A stretch of 64,000 nt of DNA from Agapanthus africanus (Eukaryota; Streptophyta; Magnoliopsida; Asparagales; Amaryllidaceae), in NCBI GenBank assembly GCA_030015575.1, contig JASDDO010000019.1:512464986-512528985 (forward strand). The letters run 5' to 3'. This document shows, piece by piece, positions 11,691 to 22,544 of this stretch (the stretch's first letter is position 1; every line of letters starts with the position of its first letter). A program made the position numbers and the translations under genes. Under the pieces are notes generated by a model. That model was not told the DNA's origin and did not search any database. It was given only the letters and a program-made list of their open reading frames with translations.

Positions 11691-11900
11691 GTTTACCGCC
11701 CGGTAGTGTAATTTCAAAAGTGCAAGGCACTGTTTAATATCTTGATCAAATTTAGATTAAAGAAAAACAAGTTTTTCTTTTTCCAGAGAGGTTCTACCTC
11801 AAATTTCAAGAACCAGTGGTTCATCAAATGGCAATGCCTTTATATAGATCGAGAGATCTGATAAAGAAGTAAAATTACTTTGATTACTACCCTACCACGG
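11691..11900. other. Chimeric filler segment inside A1 3' LTR
   Basis: The A1 5' LTR sequence 20045-20136 is replaced by a patchwork. Bases 11691-11701 are the inverse of nearby LTR sequence (about 11456-11466). Bases 11706-11880 are the inverse of G LTR sequence (about 9197-9375). Bases 11877-11900 are the inverse of the LTR stretch that sits at 20060-20084 in the other LTR. Joins have 3-5 bp of shared sequence. The pattern is that of template switching. Confidence 0.85.
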
Positions 11901-12407
11901 CTGTACTCATGTCACCTGGGAACTGATAACTGACGATAGGTATAATACCAACTAGTCAGTTCCCGACGAGTCCTGTCCAGTGTACCCGTAACCTAACGAG
12001 CACCCGCATACTATCTCAAGTACGACGTACTGACGGCTGTGGGACAGACCGTCTCCCACACTGGGATGAGAAGCACATGCGCTGGTCTACTCCGGAGTAT
12101 CAATGCCCTGTCTCGATAGTCCTGCGACCAGGGACCTGCATAAGGATGTGCTTATAGATTACCTAGCCCCACTAGTGTGACGGCCATCACATCGCTGGTA
12201 ATCAAGCAAAGATCCCAAAGGCTCCACTAATGTGTATAGGCGATATACAAGAATAAACACATGTACACATTGAAGTAGAAACAAACCAAGTAGCATACTA
12301 CTATTTTGAGCAAGATTGTATATACAAGTTGAATATCCCAAGCTTCCATTAAGTAATATACAAACTAGTATGATACAGTAATGGCCTCTAGGGCATATAC
12401 ACTAACA

Positions 12408-12422
12408 ATCTCCCACTTGCAC
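12408..12422 (-). other. A1 polypurine tract
   Basis: Reads GTGCAAGTGGGAGAT on the minus strand, directly before the 3' LTR. The same tract precedes the C and B 3' LTRs at 42798-42812 and 52099-52113. Confidence 0.9.
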
Positions 12423-14350
12423 TAAGGCCATGTACTGGCGTATCGAAGACCTATCATCTCGATCAGCCGCTCGAACTGAGTCTGGGGCAGGGCCTTGGTG
12501 AATGGATCTGCAGTGTTATCTTCTGAAGCGACTCTCCGAACCTTGATCTCCTGGCGATCCACGATCTCCCTGATCAGGTGATACCGCCTCAAGATGTGCT
12601 TGGATCTCTGATGGGACCTGGGTTCCTTCGCTAAAGCTATAGCCCCGTTGTTGTCGCAATACAGAGGTATTGGATCAACAATGGACGGAACCACCTGAAG
12701 TTCTTTCAAGAACTTCCTCATCCAGACAGCTTCTTTTGCGGCATCAGATGCAGCGATGTATTCCGCTTCCATCGTCGAGTCTGCAACGGTTTCCTGTTTG
12801 GAACTCTTCCAACACACCGCCCCTCCATTGAGGGTAAAGACAAACCCCGACATGGACTTAGAATCATCCTTGTCACTCTGGAAGCTGGAGTCAGCAAAGG
12901 CCTCGATCTGGAGGTCTTTTCCGCCATACACCAAGAACATCTCCTTAGTCCTTCTCAGGTACTTGAGAATGTTCTTTACCGCTATCCAGTGTTTCTCCCC
13001 AGGGTTTGATTGATACCGGCTTACCACACTCAGTGCATAAGCTACATCCGGTCTGGTACACAACATTGCATACATTATAGAGCCTACCGCAGAAGCGTAG
13101 GGTATAATAGACATGTGATCCCTCTCCAAATCAGTCTTGGGAGACATCTCTTTAGAGAGGGTGATCCCATGACAAGCCGGTAGGTTACCGCGCTTGGAAT
13201 CTTCCATACTGAATCTCTTCAGTATAGTGTCGATATACCTGGACTGTGAAAGTCCTAATATCCTCTTGGATCTATCACGATGGATCCGGATCCCCAGGAT
13301 GTAAGAGGCATCACCCAGGTCTTTCATGGAGAACCTGTGTGACAAGAACCCCTTGACAGATTGTAGCATAGGAATGTCATTTCCTATTAAGAGAATGTCA
13401 TCCACGTATAAAACGAGGAATACTACAGTTCTCGCTACAAATCTACTATAGATGCATGGTTCATTTGGATTTTTGATAAAGCCAAATTCTTTGACCGTCT
13501 CATCAAAGCAGATGTTCCAACTCCGCGATGCCTGCTTTAGTCCATAGATGGACTTAAGCAACTTGCACACCTTTCCGCTGCTCCCACTCTGAATGAAACC
13601 CTCTGGCTGGTCCATATATACACACTCCTCTAAATTTCCATTTAGAAAAGCGGTCTTTACGTCCATTTGCCAGATCTCATAATCGTGGAAGGCAGCAATG
13701 GCAAGAAGGATCCGAATGGATTTCAGCATAGCCACTGGAGAAAAGGTTTCGTCATAGTCCAAGCCAGGTCTTTGACGGAAACCCTTTGCTACAAGTCTAG
13801 CTTTATAGGTCTCAACCTGTCCATCTACACCAATCTTCCTTTTGAAGATCCACTTGCATCCTACGGGTTTTACCCCGTCTGGAGCAATGTCCAACGTCCA
13901 TACTTTGTTGGTGTACATGGACTCCATTTCGGTCCGCATTGCATCCAGCCATTTCACTGAGTCAACGCTCTGAACGGCCTGCTGGAAGCTAGTAGGCTCC
14001 TCATAATCTATGATGCAATCCTCTCTATCCCCGTCTATGAGAAAACCGTAGTATCTCTCGGGCGGATGAGACTGCCTACTACTCCTGCGGAGCGGCGTAG
14101 GAATGTCCTGTTCTGTTGAACCTTCTGGTTCCACTAAGCTTTCAGTAATAGTCTGTGGTTCTGGAACTTCTTCCAGTTCTATTGTGCTCCCACTTATCTG
14201 GGTTTCCAAAAACTCAGTTTCCAAGAAGCGGGCATGCTGAGAAACAAAAACCTTTTGTTCCTCAGCAGAATAGAAAAGATACCCCCTGGAGTTCCTTGGG
14301 TATCCCACAAACTTACACTGTACTGAACGCGCCTCAAGCTTGTCCGCATG
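12422..14350 (-). pseudogene. pol: A1 reverse transcriptase-RNase H part of pol
   Basis: The 3' third of the Copia polyprotein, in frame with gag and integrase but cut off by a TAG stop at about 14352-14354. It copies element RNA into DNA and removes the RNA strand. The open part (628 residues from 14308) opens with the integrase C-terminal tail. The RT core follows, with WIFKRKIGVDG, ARLVAKGF, QMDVKTAFLNG and YGLKQASR, and the catalytic YVDD near residue 300. RNase H follows, with FADSSFQSDKDD, EAEYIAAS, YCDNNGAIALAKEP and ADPFTKALPQ. It ends just before the polypurine tract, as is usual. Apart from the upstream stop it looks intact. The antisense ORFs over it are shadows. Confidence 0.92.
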
Positions 14351-15481
14351 CTACTTTTTTACAAAAGCTGGACATCCCCATACCTTAAGATACTTAAGAC
14401 AGGGTTTCTTCCCAGTCCACATCTGATATGGGGTGGTAGGCACAGTCTTGGTGGGAGCCTTGTTCAAGAGATACGCAGCTGCTTCTAGTGCATATCCCCA
14501 GAATGATCGCGGTAACTCAGCGTTACTCATCATGGACCGAACCATATCCAATAGGGTTCGGTTCCGTCTCTCCGATACACCATTATGTTGCGGAGTGTAT
14601 GGAGGAGTAAGCTGAGAGAGAATACCATTCTCTTTTAAGTAATTCAGGAATTCGGCACTTAAGTATTCTCCACCTCGATCCGATCTTAGAATCTTGATAC
14701 TTTTGCCGGTCTGTTTTTCTACATCATTCTTATACTCCTGGAATTTTTCAAAGGCTTCGGACTTATGTTTCATTAAGAAGACATAATCGTACCTTGAGAA
14801 GTCATCCGTAAAAGTAATGAAGTAAGAATAGCCGCTTCGAGCATGTGTAGACATTGGACCGCACACGTCACTGTGTACGAGTCCCAAGAGCTCGCTCGCT
14901 CTTACTCCATGTCCAGTAAACGGTGTCTTTGTCATCTTTCCTTTGAGATAGGATTGACAAGTGGCATACGATTGATATTCGAACGGATTCAAATATCCTT
15001 CTGTATGTAACTTAGTCAACCTTCTCTCATTGATGTGACCCAGTCTACAATGCCACAAGAAAGTCTGATTTATTTCCGGAGACTTTCTTTTGTGTGTATT
15101 CTGGACATTAAAAATCTGTGGTTGGTTCAATACGTATATACCATTACTCAATGTACCTGACCCAATCAAAACTTGATTAAGGTGAATGTTTACAACATTA
15201 CTTACAAACGCAAATTCATAACCTTCTTTAGAATCTAAAGATACAGAAATGATATTACAAGTTGCGTTGGGTACAAAAAAGCAATTACGCAAAACCAAAA
15301 CATGTCCATCTGACATTCCCAGGTGATAGTCCCCTACGGCTTTAGCATCCATGCTAGCTCCGTTCGCAATTCTGAGGGTCATGTCACCTGCTTTCAAAAC
15401 ACTACGGTTTCTCAACGCCTGCAAAGAATTACAGATATGAGATCCTGATCCGGTATCCAATACCCAGAAAGTAGAGTTTAT
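14351..15481 (-). pseudogene. pol: A1 protease-integrase part of pol
   Basis: Continues the gag frame after an in-frame stop at 15482-15484 and ends at a TAG near 14352. Protease is recognised by WVLDTGSGSHIC, with the D-T-G catalytic triplet, just after gag. The integrase zinc-binding region has HCRLGHIN and TCQSYLKGK: the final cysteine of the HHCC finger is tyrosine here, whereas C has TCHSCLK. The catalytic core has HSDVCGPM, SDRGGEY and NGVSERRNRTLLDM, giving the D, D and E residues. Downstream WGYALE and LKYLKVWGCPAF are typical of plant Copia integrases. The lost cysteine and the two flanking stops suggest A1 cannot make a full working polyprotein. Confidence 0.92.
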
Positions 15482-16372
15482 TTAAAGACAGTTTTCAATA
15501 ACATACACACCTGAAGCTGAAGCTGCAACCTGCTTCAATTCCTGTGTTCTGGCCTTCCAGGCCCTGCAATCATTCTTCCAGTGTCCTTTCTTATGACAAT
15601 AGAAGCATTCTTCCTTATCCACAAGCTTCCCCGCTTTCTTTGTTGCTTTAGCTTTTCCCTTCGTATCCACTTTACTAACACCGCCCCTTGGTTTGGCGAG
15701 GGCTTTCTTCTTCTTTCCCTTGGCTTTCGCCTTGGACCTAGAAGAAGATGATCCTCCTACAAACAAAGTGGATGTTTCCCTACTTTTCTGTAGGGTGCCC
15801 TCTGCGCTCCTCAGCATGTTGAGGAGCTCTGAAAGTTCAACCTCTTTTTCTTGTAAGTTGAAGTTCAGTATAAACTGGGCGTAAGTGGAAGGAAGGGACT
15901 GGAGAACTATATCCGTATAGAGCTCACTCTCCAATGTGGTCCCTAGGTCCGCGAGCTCCTCAATGTAGCCGATCTTCTTTAGCACGTGCTCGGCTACTGA
16001 TGATCCGACGGCCATCTTTGCCGAAAATAACTTTTTCGACGCTTCGTATCTTGCGATACAAGATTGCTCTCCATACAGTTCTTTTGTATGGAGAAATATG
16101 GATTCAAGGTCCATATTCTCGTGCCTCCTCTGATGTTCGTTGTCCATCGAGGCAAGTACGAGGCACTTGGCCTTCGCGCTATCAATCTCCCAAGTCTTGC
16201 GGATTTCCTTATCCGCGACGCTGGAAGTGGGACCAGGGACAGGGGGAGCTTTGGTGGTAAGAAGATACCCCAGCTTGTCGTAAGTGATTGCCATCTTGAC
16301 ATTCCTGAGCCAATCTTTGTAGTTTGGACCTGTCAGTATATTTTTATCTAGAAGTAACTTAAGTCCAGTCAT
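15482..16372 (-). CDS. gag: A1 Gag (nucleocapsid-type Copia capsid protein)
   Basis: The first ATG in frame is at 16372 (MTGLKLLLDKN). The open frame also extends a few codons upstream without an ATG. Gag forms the virus-like particle and binds element RNA. The N-terminal part (LTGPNYKDWLRNVKMAI, then about 150 residues rich in helices) is the UBN2/retrotransposon-gag type fold of plant Copia. A lysine-rich stretch (SRSKAKAKGKKKKALAKP) is followed by one zinc knuckle, CFYCHKKGHWKNDC (C-X2-C-X4-H-X4-C), near the C-terminus. It ends in a TAA directly before protease. The A2 homologue at 62592 reads straight through this point, so the stop is probably a mutation and not a programmed signal. Confidence 0.9.
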   Translation of the reverse strand: MTGLKLLLDKNILTGPNYKDWLRNVKMAITYDKLGYLLTTKAPPVPGPTSSVADKEIRKTWEIDSAKAKCLVLASMDNEHQRRHENMDLESIFLHTKELYGEQSCIARYEASKKLFSAKMAVGSSVAEHVLKKIGYIEELADLGTTLESELYTDIVLQSLPSTYAQFILNFNLQEKEVELSELLNMLRSAEGTLQKSRETSTLFVGGSSSSRSKAKAKGKKKKALAKPRGGVSKVDTKGKAKATKKAGKLVDKEECFYCHKKGHWKNDCRAWKARTQELKQVAASASGVYVIENCL

Positions 16373-16716
16373 GTCGATTGGTCGCTGCAATTAGGAGAGA
16401 GAAGAAGAAACACTCAGCAAGATGCTCTTGCAAGTTTAGAGTGGTTTTTAGTTTGTCTAAACAGGATGGCTCCCACTGTTTCTCGAATCCCTCCTCAAAC
16501 CATAAAGGAAGAATTAGTCGGGATCAATCCCACCGCACAATACTTGCTTAACCGTTCAGCCAGGCCGGTGTCGGTACTTCGAGGGAGGTTTTCCAACGCT
16601 TTCGCGAAGTTCCTTAATTAAAGAACCTCTTTTCCCTGGGGGCGTAGCCCCGCTAACACCTTTCTAGGCACCTACTAGGTTTATAGCATTAATCGTTTAG
16701 TGAAAAATTTCCCGAG

Positions 16717-16731
16717 GAGTAGCATATACTC
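16717..16731 (-). other. A1 leader stem-loop 4
   Basis: GAGTA and TACTC form a 5-bp stem with a 5-nt loop. Equivalent stem-loops lie at 62238-62252 (A2), 38199-38213 (B, 6-bp stem, 3-nt loop) and 46415-46429 (C, with one G-U pair). Confidence 0.6.
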
Positions 16732-16870
16732 ACAGTAGGATCGGGATCCAAATATCATCGCGTGACGAAACTGAAGGAATCCTACCAGAATCATCACACT
16801 CCAAATGGTATGCAAATCTAGCAAGTTTCAGTACTTATGAAACTCCCGATGTGGATTTTTGCCCCATGCT

Positions 16871-17080
16871 CTTATGACCTTGACGAAGGTCAACAAATCA
16901 TAAGTCATATGTCAAGTTCTTCCCGTCATTATCCAGGTTAATTTGAATCCACCCGTATATACCCTTGACGAAGGTCAACAAGGTAATGCGAATGTCCCAA
17001 ACCAACGCATCTATCTATGCTACATATGAATACCCAACAGCTACCAATCACTATGCCTTGACGAAGGTCAACAAACACAG
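16871..17080 (-). other. A1 leader triple stem-loop array
   Basis: Three copies of TTGAC-CTTC-GTCAA on the sense (minus) strand lie at 17071-17058, 16978-16965 and 16893-16880. Each inner stem is 5 bp with a 4-nt loop, followed by AGG. Copy 3 is enclosed by CTTATGA and TCATAAG (16904-16871). Copy 1 is enclosed by CTGTG and CATAG. The spacing is about 90 bp. Confidence 0.75.
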
Positions 17081-18459
17081 CTTGAATACTATTGAATATT
17101 CATACGAAACGACGGAGGGCTACGAATGGTTTTGGCAAAACCGTGAACGTAGTGAACTTGATATAGTCGATGGAACGAGATAGCTTTTAAAAGGAGTGGC
17201 TCAAGCTCCGCATTTAAAAGTTGGTTTTGAAAAGAACCGAGTGGTTTTTCGAAAGTGTTCAAACGACTTTAACTTGGTTTATTATCTTGCATTAGTTCTT
17301 TTAATGCGTGATATTCTTGCATTAGTTCTTTCAATGCGTCCCATCATTTAATCCTACCATTGTAGAAAACAACCAAAATATGACGTACGCTTATGCCATT
17401 CGCATTCGCCACTGGGCCCCATCATTACCCGTTAGTTTACTTAACTAACGACAGAGCGGGGGTGGGCTAGCGCGTCTGTAAAACATAAGCAACGCCTAAA
17501 TAATATCATATATAGATATACTGCAATGATAAACATTTCAGATCACAGATGAATACATTGGATATACTAGGAATCTGTAATTCGCACGAGCCTGTAACGA
17601 AAAACAGATTACACGGTCGCGGTGAATAGCCAATACCCCACCCAAGACCCCTACGGGCGTGGCAAACTACCCGCCAAGTACCCGAAGCGAAACAACCTCC
17701 CTCATCTCCATGAGTAGGCCACTCGGCACTTCGGCATACCCGGTAGTTTGTGCACCCCCCTCCATGGGTCTATCCTAGGAGCAAAAACAGCAAAAAGAAA
17801 TTATACAATGACGGCTACAACCCCGACCCGGTTGTGCGGCCATACAAATAATTATTACATCAATTTACAAATTTACATGAATTGAAAGAAAAGAAAACTC
17901 TCGTCTCACAACCCCCGGCTATTCACCCGCGACAATCCAACATATTCATATACACATTCCAGCAACATTACAGATCACAGATTTGTATAACCCCCACTAA
18001 TCGACATATAGCGATTAGTAGACGTTCAATACAAATATCACATTACAGAAAAACCCGTTAGCTTAAGTCTTTTAGAAGTTCGATCAAAAATACGGATTTT
18101 CGGGACCCCAAAAATAAAATTTTCGTTCTGGAAAATCTGGGCAGAAAACACATATACCAAAAATCCCAAAACAACCCCAGAATAACACTGCACCAAACTT
18201 GGACCTCGGCCGAGTCAACTTGGCCGCGGATCCGCGGCGGTAGCGTGCTCCCGCCGTGTTTCCGCGGCGCTTTGACTCGATCGTTGGACCAATTTTGGTG
18301 GGTGTTCACACAAAAGCCTGAGCCGATTTTAGGTGTGAAAATAATCAACTTTTGAACAGTATAAAAATCGACAGAAACTTCGAATTTTGGGGTTCGTTTT
18401 CGGGACTTTTTCTTTGATCGATCTTCTAGTTACTTGCTAACATGTTAGATAGAGTTTAA

Positions 18460-18475
18460 CTAGGCTCTGATACCA
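18460..18475 (-). other. A1 primer-binding site
   Basis: On the minus strand TGGTATCAGAGCCTAG begins one base after the 5' LTR end. It is the complement of the 3' end of initiator-Met tRNA, the standard primer of plant Copia elements. Confidence 0.92.
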
Positions 18476-18476
18476 C

Positions 18477-20643
18477 TGTAAGTCCATGCTACCTCTCCCG
18501 GTACTTTCGGGAATGCGGAATTTGGTAAAAAACGATTTTTATAGAGGTGGTAACATGGACCTAAAACCCGGATCTTGGTTAAATATCTATCTAACAACCT
18601 AACTACGAGTTTCTAGCTACTCGGTTAGGGGGTTATATCTTGCTTGTCTTGAACTCCTTCGTCTTCAAGCTCCGATGGTGGTCCGGATTGGCTTCTTCCC
18701 GTCGTCTCCGTACGCCGAAGATAGATCCACCTGAAAGCTCCAACCTTTGGCTCCTTCTTCGAACTTTGAAGAAACTAGTTCACTCGGTTTGCTAAACCTT
18801 GTGAACTAGAATGAGTAGAGAAGAGTTTGTATGGGATTTTATCTATGGTTCTTGATTCTCAACTCATGAGATATGTGAACCATAGAGTCAAGAGAGGGAG
18901 CAAGAGGAAGAGGGTGAAAGCAAGAGCAAGAGAGCTCAAGAACAAGAGAGAGAATGATCAAGAAAGAATGAGCAAGTCTTTTGTCTTTCACCCTCTCATA
19001 ATCCAAAACCATCATAACTCATTATACCAAATCAAGTGTTATGTGATGGTTGAAGCAACCATAACCATATCATTTCATGCACTCATTTTGCACAAATGAG
19101 CAAGCAAGCAAAAGTCTTTGCCATGAAATGATGGCTATGGTTATCATGATGGTCAACTAGTCAAGCCTAGTCAACCGGTCAACAAAGTCAACAAGTCAAC
19201 AAAAGTCAACAAGTCAACAAAGTCAACAACCATGTCACCATAATACTTAATTAATATAATAGTTAATCACATATCATATTCTCATTAGGGTTGAGCAAAA
19301 AGTTAAATAGTCAACGGTCAACTGTCAACAACCCTAATGAGAATCCGCTGCCTCTGTCTCCCCGTCATCTGTGCATACACACCCGCATCCGCGTTCCAAG
19401 GAACACGAATGCAAACTGGATAAATCCAATCCCAAAAGGTACACTAGGATCTGGCTTAAACCAAAGCCCGCTAGTGTAAACTGTCCGAACACTGTACGTG
19501 CACAAGTGCACGGATGTGACCGAACTCTGTCGCAAAACCATGCGACCTGTCGCAAAACCATGCGACCTCTACTCTTTTGCCTAAAGGCGAAAAGCTTTCT
19601 GTGTGGGAATCTAAAGACTTGACACTACGCTGGCAGTGGTTTAACCACAGACTGCAAGCGGCACTAGCTGTGCGTAATGGTCCCCAGGTAATGCCGACAA
19701 GAAGACCGACGAGGCGAAACCCATCTGAGCTCCTACTGAGCCTGAATGTGACATTCTACGTACAGTCCGGTCTGTTCGTCTGATACATCGCATGGCGGGC
19801 CTGGGGGGCGGTAAACGTCAGTCCCCCAATAGCGGTACAAGTCGTGTCGGAGTGAAGCCCAAAACACCCTGAGATAACACTGGAAGCCTACCAGTATATC
19901 TCGATTGCCCTGGTCAGGGACTACTCGTGTAATGGCTCTCCTAGACACAGCGCGATGTCAACCCCCAATACCGGGAGAGACGAATCCTGTCTAACCGTCA
20001 CTTCCTCCAAGTGCTTCAGGACTGCACCGAACTACTACCTGTTTGCACGGCTCCTTTGAGCCGTGGTAGGGTAGCAATCAAAGTACAATGGGAACACACT
20101 TGAGGCGAAGTGACAGTGTCAAGTCAGCGGACTAAGCTGTACTCATGTCACCTGGGAACTGATAACTGACGATAGGCATAATACCAACTAGTCAGTTCCC
20201 GACGAGTCCTGTCCAGTGTACCCGTAACCTAACGAGCACCCGCATACTATCTCAAGTACGACGTACTGACGGCTGTGGGACAGACCGTCTCCCATACTGG
20301 GATGAGAAGCGCATGCGCTGGTCTACTCCGGAGTATCGATGCCCTGTCTCGATAGTCCTGCGACCAGGGACCTGCATAAGGATGTGCTTATAGATTACCC
20401 AGCCCCACTAGTGTGACGGCCATCACATCGCTGGTAATCAAGCAAAGATCCCAAGGGCTCCACTAATGTGTATAGGCGATATACAAGAATAAACACATGT
20501 ACACATTGAAGTAGAAACAAACCAAGTAGCATACTACTATTTTGAGCAAGATTGTATATACAAGGTGAATATCCCAAGCTTCCATTAAGTAATATACAAA
20601 CTAGTATGATACAGTAATGGCCTCTAGGGCATATACACTAACA
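18477..20643 (-). repeat. A1 5' LTR
   Basis: A 2167-bp LTR, TGTTAGTGTATATG...GGACTTACA on the minus strand. The right flank is ACCAC (20644-20648). It keeps the original sequence at the place where the 3' LTR carries the chimeric filler. Confidence 0.95.
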
Positions 20644-20648
20644 ACCAC

Positions 20649-21241
20649 CATGTCCCTAAACTGGCAATTGACCACTATGTCCCTAAACTAGAACAATAGA
20701 GCCCAAATGCTCTTTTGTCGAATCTAAACGATCCCGCTAAGTTGATCTTAGTCTCAAATTAGACTAACGTATCCTTAACAAATGTTTGAGTTGATCTTAG
20801 CCTCAAATATGGCTAACGTATCCTCAAACCAAAACCCCAAACCCAAATCTAAGAAAATACGGATTTGGACTAATCCACGTCCTACGGGCGACGACATGAA
20901 TTAGTCTCCGTATACAATCCACGGGCAAACACAAACAAAACAAACACCCATGACACGAAGTGACCAGCTGGAGAAGGAGAAAGTTGTTACCGCGATGCGG
21001 TAGCGTAATTAACTGCAGGGGCTTGCGCCTGCAGGGAAGAGCGTCCCCACAATCGAAAACTCCTTAGACGAGGGGGAATCTGATGAAGTTTGCTACATCG
21101 GCCGCATCCGTTTAATCCTTCGATACACGGTGCCATAAATCAACTTGGCATCTTCGGAGAGGTGGACGGATAGCACCTACTAGCATCTGCCCCGAATTTC
21201 AGGCAAGACGTCTCTGTCGCGCCGTCTTTTGGAGGGAAACA
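20649..21241 (+). repeat. G 5' LTR, right part
   Basis: Resumes the G LTR after A1 and ends GGAGGGAAACA at 21241. It contains two adjacent stem-loops at 20748-20767 and 20797-20816 (see the 3' LTR copies). Confidence 0.95.
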
Positions 21242-21246
21242 GATTC

Positions 21247-21265
21247 TGGCACGCCCGGTGGGACC
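21247..21265 (+). other. G primer-binding site
   Basis: TGGCACGCCCGGTGGGACC lies 5 bases after the LTR end. It has the TGGC...GGTGGGAC look of plant gypsy primer sites. I do not assign the tRNA. Confidence 0.75.
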
Positions 21266-21483
21266 TTTTCCTCTTTCCACTCCATACTTCGTGTGTCGTG
21301 TTCGCGAAAGAATCGCGGTTTGTTATGGTTTCCTGTGGATTCGAGATACTTAGATTTGGTGTCTTGTTCAGTGCAGAAGACAGAAGATCAATGGCTTCAA
21401 ACTGCACTAACTGTAACTGCAACTCTCGCTCCATCCCGTCCGGAGGAGTGACTTACGGGCCCTAAGCAGCCTCCATCTTTGCT

Positions 21484-22236
21484 ATGCCGGTGGAACAGGT
21501 CGCTCAGGCCACCACTGGATTGTTTTTCGGGACAATGCTCCCGCCAACGAACTTCAGCGCTCCTATACCAACACCAGAAGCTTCCAAGAAGTCGGTCTTT
21601 GGTCGGCTTGCTACTACTGCGGCCCCTCCCAACGGGTCGTCCAGCTCCAGCGCCTCGGTCTTTGCCAGATTGGGCCAAAGTTCCTGTGGGTCTATAATGA
21701 AGCCTGCAATTCAAGAAAGGGTTATTCCGAAGAATGTAACTATCCCTGCTCCTGAAGTCGGTAAGGCGGCTTCCCCTGCTAAAGGGTCGGTCTTTACGAG
21801 ACTAACTGTTCCGGCTCCAACTCCAGCTCCCGCTCCTGCTGAAAAGTCTGTATTTGACAGGCTAGACACCGCTGCTGAACGGAACTCGGTCTTCAAGAGG
21901 CTGACACCGGCAACAGCCCCTCACCTGAACAGGGGGCAAGATAAAGCCGTCGCTGAACCAATCCCAACAACCCGTCATGCCCGACGTCGCCACTGGCGCC
22001 GGATATGGAAGGCTGGGGGAAACTCCTCCTCTGGGCTAACTCCGCCAGCTCTAACGGTGGAAATTGAAGCTGCTGTTCCAACCGGGAACAGCTTTGAGCT
22101 GTTGAACAGGGTACGCAGGAATTCGCCAACTGCTGTGCTCAAAAGGTCTCCTCCACCGATAGAGACCGTCGTAGAAATAAAACCGGAGCAGTCTCCTCAA
22201 CGGCTGTCTTCTAAAGTCTACAAGACTTGGCGATGA
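21484..22236 (+). pseudogene. gag: G gag N-terminal region with SVFxRL repeats
   Basis: A 250-residue open stretch. At least four copies of a K/N/S-SVFxRL motif (SVFGRL, SVFARL, SVFTRL, SVFDRL, SVFKRL) are separated by proline/alanine-rich linkers in the first 150 residues. Similar VF-RL repeats occur at the front of gag in some plant Ty3/gypsy elements of the Tat group. The frame stops at 22234 and a related-looking basic stretch continues in another frame at 22249-22548 (RPVKQRKTTATWV), so a frame break is likely. Its role would be in particle assembly. The true start is uncertain: the ATG at 21484 is the first good one after the primer site. Confidence 0.6.
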
Positions 22237-22544
22237 GTCCGAGAATCGGTGATTGATCCGAATTTCTCCCATCAGCATAAGAAGTCGAAAGTTCGACAGG
22301 AAGAAAACCGCCCTGTTAAGCAACGGAAGACGACGGCCACCTGGGTGCCCACTACAACGGCTCCCTCAATGTCAATCACTCAAAAGAAAAGGAGGCCGCA
22401 AAAATCCCCTGTGAACATGGCGAACCGTAAAAGCGCTGAACACAAACGCCCCAAGTCTGGGGACATAGTGGTGCTACTGTTTATATGGCATCCGGGAAAG
22501 AGGATAGCCGCGCTTCGATGGGCCACTGACCGCTCACCCGATCC

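Larger units (their letters stand above)
10096..12407 (-). repeat. A1 3' LTR
   Basis: A 2312-bp LTR. It is longer than the 5' LTR because of a complex replacement at about 11691-11900. The minisatellite at 11157-11215 also has one more copy than in the 5' LTR. Confidence 0.95.
16373..18459 (-). other. A1 untranslated leader
   Basis: About 2.1 kb without a plausible ORF, between primer site and gag. It is conserved with the A2 leader (60581-62591) and, in blocks, with B and C. On the minus strand it holds three TTGAC-type stem-loops (17080-16871), a fourth stem-loop (16731-16717), a block around CCGACACCGGCCTGGC, GTGGGAGCCATCCTG, and a pyrimidine tract with CAG ending at 16385, just before gag. 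Confidence 0.8.
10096..20643 (-). mobile_element. A1: near-complete Copia element, minus strand
   Basis: Length 10,548 bp. On the minus strand: 5' LTR 20643-18477, primer site 18475-18460, leader to 16373, gag, protease-integrase and RT-RNase H in one frame (16372-12422) with two in-frame stops, polypurine tract 12422-12408, and 3' LTR 12407-10096. Domain order PR-IN-RT-RH defines Copia; the protein resembles the Tork/Angela-type polyproteins of plants. About 2.5 percent of the first 240 LTR bases differ between the two LTRs by eye, so insertion is fairly recent. Confidence 0.95.

Noticed and set aside
12756..13960. ORFs on the plus strand over the A1 RT region
   Set aside because: They are shadows of the minus-strand pol frame, which carries all the known motifs.
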